From: Arthrobacter sp. YD4
GTDB lineage: Bacteria; Actinomycetota; Actinomycetes; Actinomycetales; Micrococcaceae
Assembly: GCF_030410515.1 (NCBI RefSeq)
Contig: NZ_JAUHHD010000003.1
Location: forward strand, 372,001-436,000
DNA length: 64,000 nucleotides
Direction: 5' to 3'
Below are positions 61,738 through 64,000 of the stretch, piece by piece; position 1 is the first letter of the stretch, and the number at the start of each line of letters is the position of its first letter. Under the pieces are notes generated by a model that saw only the letters and a list, made by a program, of their open reading frames with translations, was not told the origin of the DNA and ran no database searches. The position numbers were made by a program, and so were the translations under genes.

Positions 61738-62937
61738 ATGTTGCGTTGGTTGACCGCCGGTGAATCCCATGGCCCGGCACTGGTCGGAATTATTGAAGGC
61801 GTCCCCGCCGGCGTCGAACTCAGCAGTCCCCGGATCGTCGAGGCCCTTGCCCGGCGCCGGCTCGGCTACGGCCGCGGCGCCCGAATGAAGTTCGAACAGG
61901 ACGAGGTCAGCATCCTTGGCGGTGTCCGCCACGGCCTGACCCAGGGCGGCCCCATCGCCATCCAGGTGGGCAACACCGAATGGCCCAAGTGGGAACAGAT
62001 CATGTCCGCGGACCCGGTGGACCCGGAGACCCTCGCGGACCAGGCCCGCAACGCCCCGCTGACCCGGCCCCGCCCCGGCCACGCCGACTTCACCGGGATG
62101 CAGAAGTACGGCTTCGACGAGGCCCGCCCCGTCCTGGAGCGCGCCAGCGCCCGCGAGACCGCCACCCGCGTGGCCCTCGGCTCGGTGGCCGCCGCCTACC
62201 TCTCCCAGCTCGGCATCGAGCTGGTCTCCCACACCGTCTCCATCGCCACCGTCTCCGTCCCTGAGGGCAAGCCCCTGCCGGTTCCCTCGGACGTGCTGGC
62301 CCTCGACTCGGATCCGTTGCGCTGCTTCGACCGCGAAACCTCCGACGCCATGGTCGCCGAGGTCGACGCCGCCCACAAGGAGGGCGAAACCCTCGGCGGC
62401 GTCGTCGAGGTCCTCGCCTACGGCCTGCCGCCGGGACTCGGCAGCTACGTCCACTGGGACCGCCGGCTGGACTCCCGCCTCGCCGCCGCCCTGATGGGCA
62501 TCCAGGCGATCAAGGGCGTCGAGGTCGGCGACGGCTTCCTCACCGCCTCGCGGCGCGGCTCGGCCGCCCACGACGAGATCGTCAAGGACTCCGAGGGCCG
62601 GATCATCCGCACCTCCAACCGCGCCGGCGGGATCGAGGGCGGCATGAGCATCGGCGACGTGCTGCGCGTGCGCGCCGCCATGAAGCCGATCGCCACCGTG
62701 CCCCGGGCCCTCAAGACGGTCGACGTCGCCACGGGCGAGGCCGCCAAGGCCCACCACCAGCGCTCGGACGTCTGTGCGGTCCCGGCCGCCGGCGTCGTCG
62801 CCGAGGCCATGGTGGCACTGGTCCTGGCCGAGGCCGTGGCCGAAAAGTTCGGCGGTGACTCGGTTGCCGAGACCGCCCGCAACCTCAAGGGCTACCTGGA
62901 CAACATCCCGGCGTCCCTGGACTCGATCGGCCACTAG
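61738..62937 (+). CDS. aroC: Chorismate synthase
   Basis: A 399-residue FMN-dependent enzyme making chorismate from EPSP. Conserved: [18 protein letters not shown] at the N-terminus, [46 protein letters not shown], and the C-terminal [28 protein letters not shown] at 61738 matches the usual family N-terminus and has AGGATGGA upstream; ATG at 61729 would add three residues. It overlaps aroK by one base. Confidence 0.97.
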   Translation: MLRWLTAGESHGPALVGIIEGVPAGVELSSPRIVEALARRRLGYGRGARMKFEQDEVSILGGVRHGLTQGGPIAIQVGNTEWPKWEQIMSADPVDPETLADQARNAPLTRPRPGHADFTGMQKYGFDEARPVLERASARETATRVALGSVAAAYLSQLGIELVSHTVSIATVSVPEGKPLPVPSDVLALDSDPLRCFDRETSDAMVAEVDAAHKEGETLGGVVEVLAYGLPPGLGSYVHWDRRLDSRLAAALMGIQAIKGVEVGDGFLTASRRGSAAHDEIVKDSEGRIIRTSNRAGGIEGGMSIGDVLRVRAAMKPIATVPRALKTVDVATGEAAKAHHQRSDVCAVPAAGVVAEAMVALVLAEAVAEKFGGDSVAETARNLKGYLDNIPASLDSIGH

Positions 62938-63533
62938 TGCCTGCCAGTGAAACGCCGCGCCGGCAGGCCGGCAGCCGGGCCCCGATCGTCCTGATCGGGC
63001 CGATGGCCGTCGGCAAGTCCGCGATCGGCCAGCAGCTGGCCCAGTACCTTGGCGCCCGGTTCATCGACACCGACGCCGAGGTGGTCAGCCAGCACGGCGC
63101 CATCGCGGACATCTTCGCCAGCCGCGGCGAGTGCGCCTTCCGCGAGATGGAGGCCCGGGCCGTGTCCCGCGCCGTGGAAGACGCCGCCGAATCGCCGACC
63201 GTCATTTCCCTCGGCGGCGGCGCCGTGCTGGACTCGGGCACCCAGCAGCTGCTCGCCGGCTGCACCGTGGTCTATCTCGAATGCGACGCCGGCACCGTGG
63301 CGGACCGGATCGCCCGGAACTCCGGCCGGCCGCTGTTGGCAGGGGACGCCATGGATCGGTGGCGGGCCCTCTTCGCCACCCGCCAACCGGTCTATGAACG
63401 ACTCGCCGACATCGTCCTCGACGTCCGCCACGGCAGCGTCGCGGACTTGGCACACCGACTTGAAGATGCGCTCCGGCGCCCCGCCGGCACCGCCGCGGCG
63501 GCCCCGGCGGCAACAAAGAAAGTGGAACTGTGA
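62937..63533 (+). CDS. aroK: Shikimate kinase
   Basis: A 198-residue P-loop kinase that phosphorylates shikimate. Walker A is IGPMAVGKSAIGQQLA; substrate residues are in FIDTDAEVVSQHG and RGECAFREMEARAV, with VISLGGGAVLDSG. A C-terminal Ala-rich tail is extra. GTG at 62937 overlaps the last base of the aroC stop (TAGTG), and its own stop overlaps the aroB GTG. Confidence 0.94.
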   Translation: MPASETPRRQAGSRAPIVLIGPMAVGKSAIGQQLAQYLGARFIDTDAEVVSQHGAIADIFASRGECAFREMEARAVSRAVEDAAESPTVISLGGGAVLDSGTQQLLAGCTVVYLECDAGTVADRIARNSGRPLLAGDAMDRWRALFATRQPVYERLADIVLDVRHGSVADLAHRLEDALRRPAGTAAAAPAATKKVEL

Positions 63534-64000
63534 GCAACGAATCAACCACCATCCCCGTCAGCGGCCAGTCGGCGTCGGAGAACTACGACGTCGTCGTCGG
63601 CCGCGGCCTGCTCGCCGGCCTCCCGGCGCTGCTGGGGGAGCGGGTCAAGCGCGTCCTGGTCATCCACCCGCGCGCCCTGCGGCTCACCGGCGACGCCGTC
63701 CGCGAGGAACTCGGCACCGCCGGCTTCACCGCCCTGACCGCGGAAATCCCCGACGCCGAAGAAGGCAAGCACATCGAGGTCGCCTCCTTCTGCTGGCAGG
63801 TGCTCGGCCAGAACGACTTCACCCGCTCGGACGCGATTGTCGCCGTCGGCGGGGGAGCGGTGACCGACCTCGCGGGCTTCGTCGCCGCCACGTGGCTGCG
63901 CGGCATCAAGGTGGTTCACATGCCCACCAGCCTGCTCGGCATGGTGGACGCCGCCGTCGGCGGCAAGACCGGGATCAACACCGCCGAGGGCAAGAACCTG
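63530..64000 (+). CDS. aroB: 3-dehydroquinate synthase, N-terminal part (cut by window end)
   Basis: The first 157 codons of an NAD-dependent DHQ synthase. Visible are NYDVVVGRGLLAGLP, VLVIHPRALRL, the NAD-binding AIVAVGGGAVTDLAGFVAATWLRG and PTSLLGMVDAAVGGKTGINTAEGKNL, which contains the zinc/substrate site region. Start GTG overlaps the aroK stop (GTGA). The gene continues past the right edge, so completeness cannot be judged. Confidence 0.95.
   Translation, partial: MSNESTTIPVSGQSASENYDVVVGRGLLAGLPALLGERVKRVLVIHPRALRLTGDAVREELGTAGFTALTAEIPDAEEGKHIEVASFCWQVLGQNDFTRSDAIVAVGGGAVTDLAGFVAATWLRGIKVVHMPTSLLGMVDAAVGGKTGINTAEGKNL

Overview
The window is very GC-rich chromosomal DNA from an actinobacterium, most likely Arthrobacter or Pseudarthrobacter (Micrococcaceae). 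The support is a mycothiol gene set (mycoredoxin plus S-(hydroxymethyl)mycothiol dehydrogenase), an actinobacterial phosphatidylinositol phosphate synthase next to thrS and a HIT protein in the order known from Mycobacterium tuberculosis, an acVLRF1 factor, mycobacterial-style LexA boxes, many GTG/TTG starts and many GTGA stop/start overlaps. No tRNA, rRNA, CRISPR array, insertion sequence or prophage was seen. Most of the window is core genome.

Layout. 1-16 kb is accessory and metabolic. It opens with a PAP2 phosphatase / DedA / response regulator / sensor kinase operon carrying a PmrA-like direct repeat upstream. Then come a glutamate decarboxylase, a DUF1345 membrane protein, two coupled secreted phosphoesterases, a hemerythrin-like protein, an EEP-family hydrolase, a thioesterase-like protein, a DUF2177 protein, a lipoate ligase-like protein, a DinB-like protein, a mycothiol cluster (MBL hydrolase, mscR, mycoredoxin), an SRAP DNA-crosslink sensor, a VOC protein and chorismate mutase. 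15.8-19.8 kb is a damage-inducible DUF6504-dnaE2 unit behind a LexA box. 19.9-24.4 kb holds thrS, the HIT protein, PIP synthase and pdxS. 24.5-31.5 kb is inserted between pdxS and pdxT: an M3 peptidase, a CapA-like lipoprotein, an alpha/beta hydrolase, and the murT-gatD peptidoglycan amidation pair with a GNAT gene.

31.5-41.5 kb is the conserved pdxT-yebC-ruvC-ruvA-ruvB-yajC-secD-secF-rel run (vitamin B6, Holliday junction processing, protein export, stringent response), with a second LexA box ahead of ruvA. 41.5-54 kb carries a DUF349 protein, a membrane-anchored cyclophilin, hisS, an APC permease, aspS, a GNAT protein, a DUF222/HNH protein, acVLRF1 and rarA. 54-64 kb is rpsD, two small membrane proteins, alaS, ruvX, mltG and the aroE-aroC-aroK-aroB shikimate genes; aroB runs off the window.

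Regulatory signals stand out. At least eight genes have a TANNNT -10 hexamer 6-8 nt before the start codon and a poor Shine-Dalgarno, the architecture of leaderless transcripts. Two divergent pairs appear to share a promoter core (VOC/chorismate mutase and cyclophilin/hisS). Two LexA-box regions 18 kb apart match at 27 of 32 positions. Several strong hairpin terminators mark transcription unit ends.
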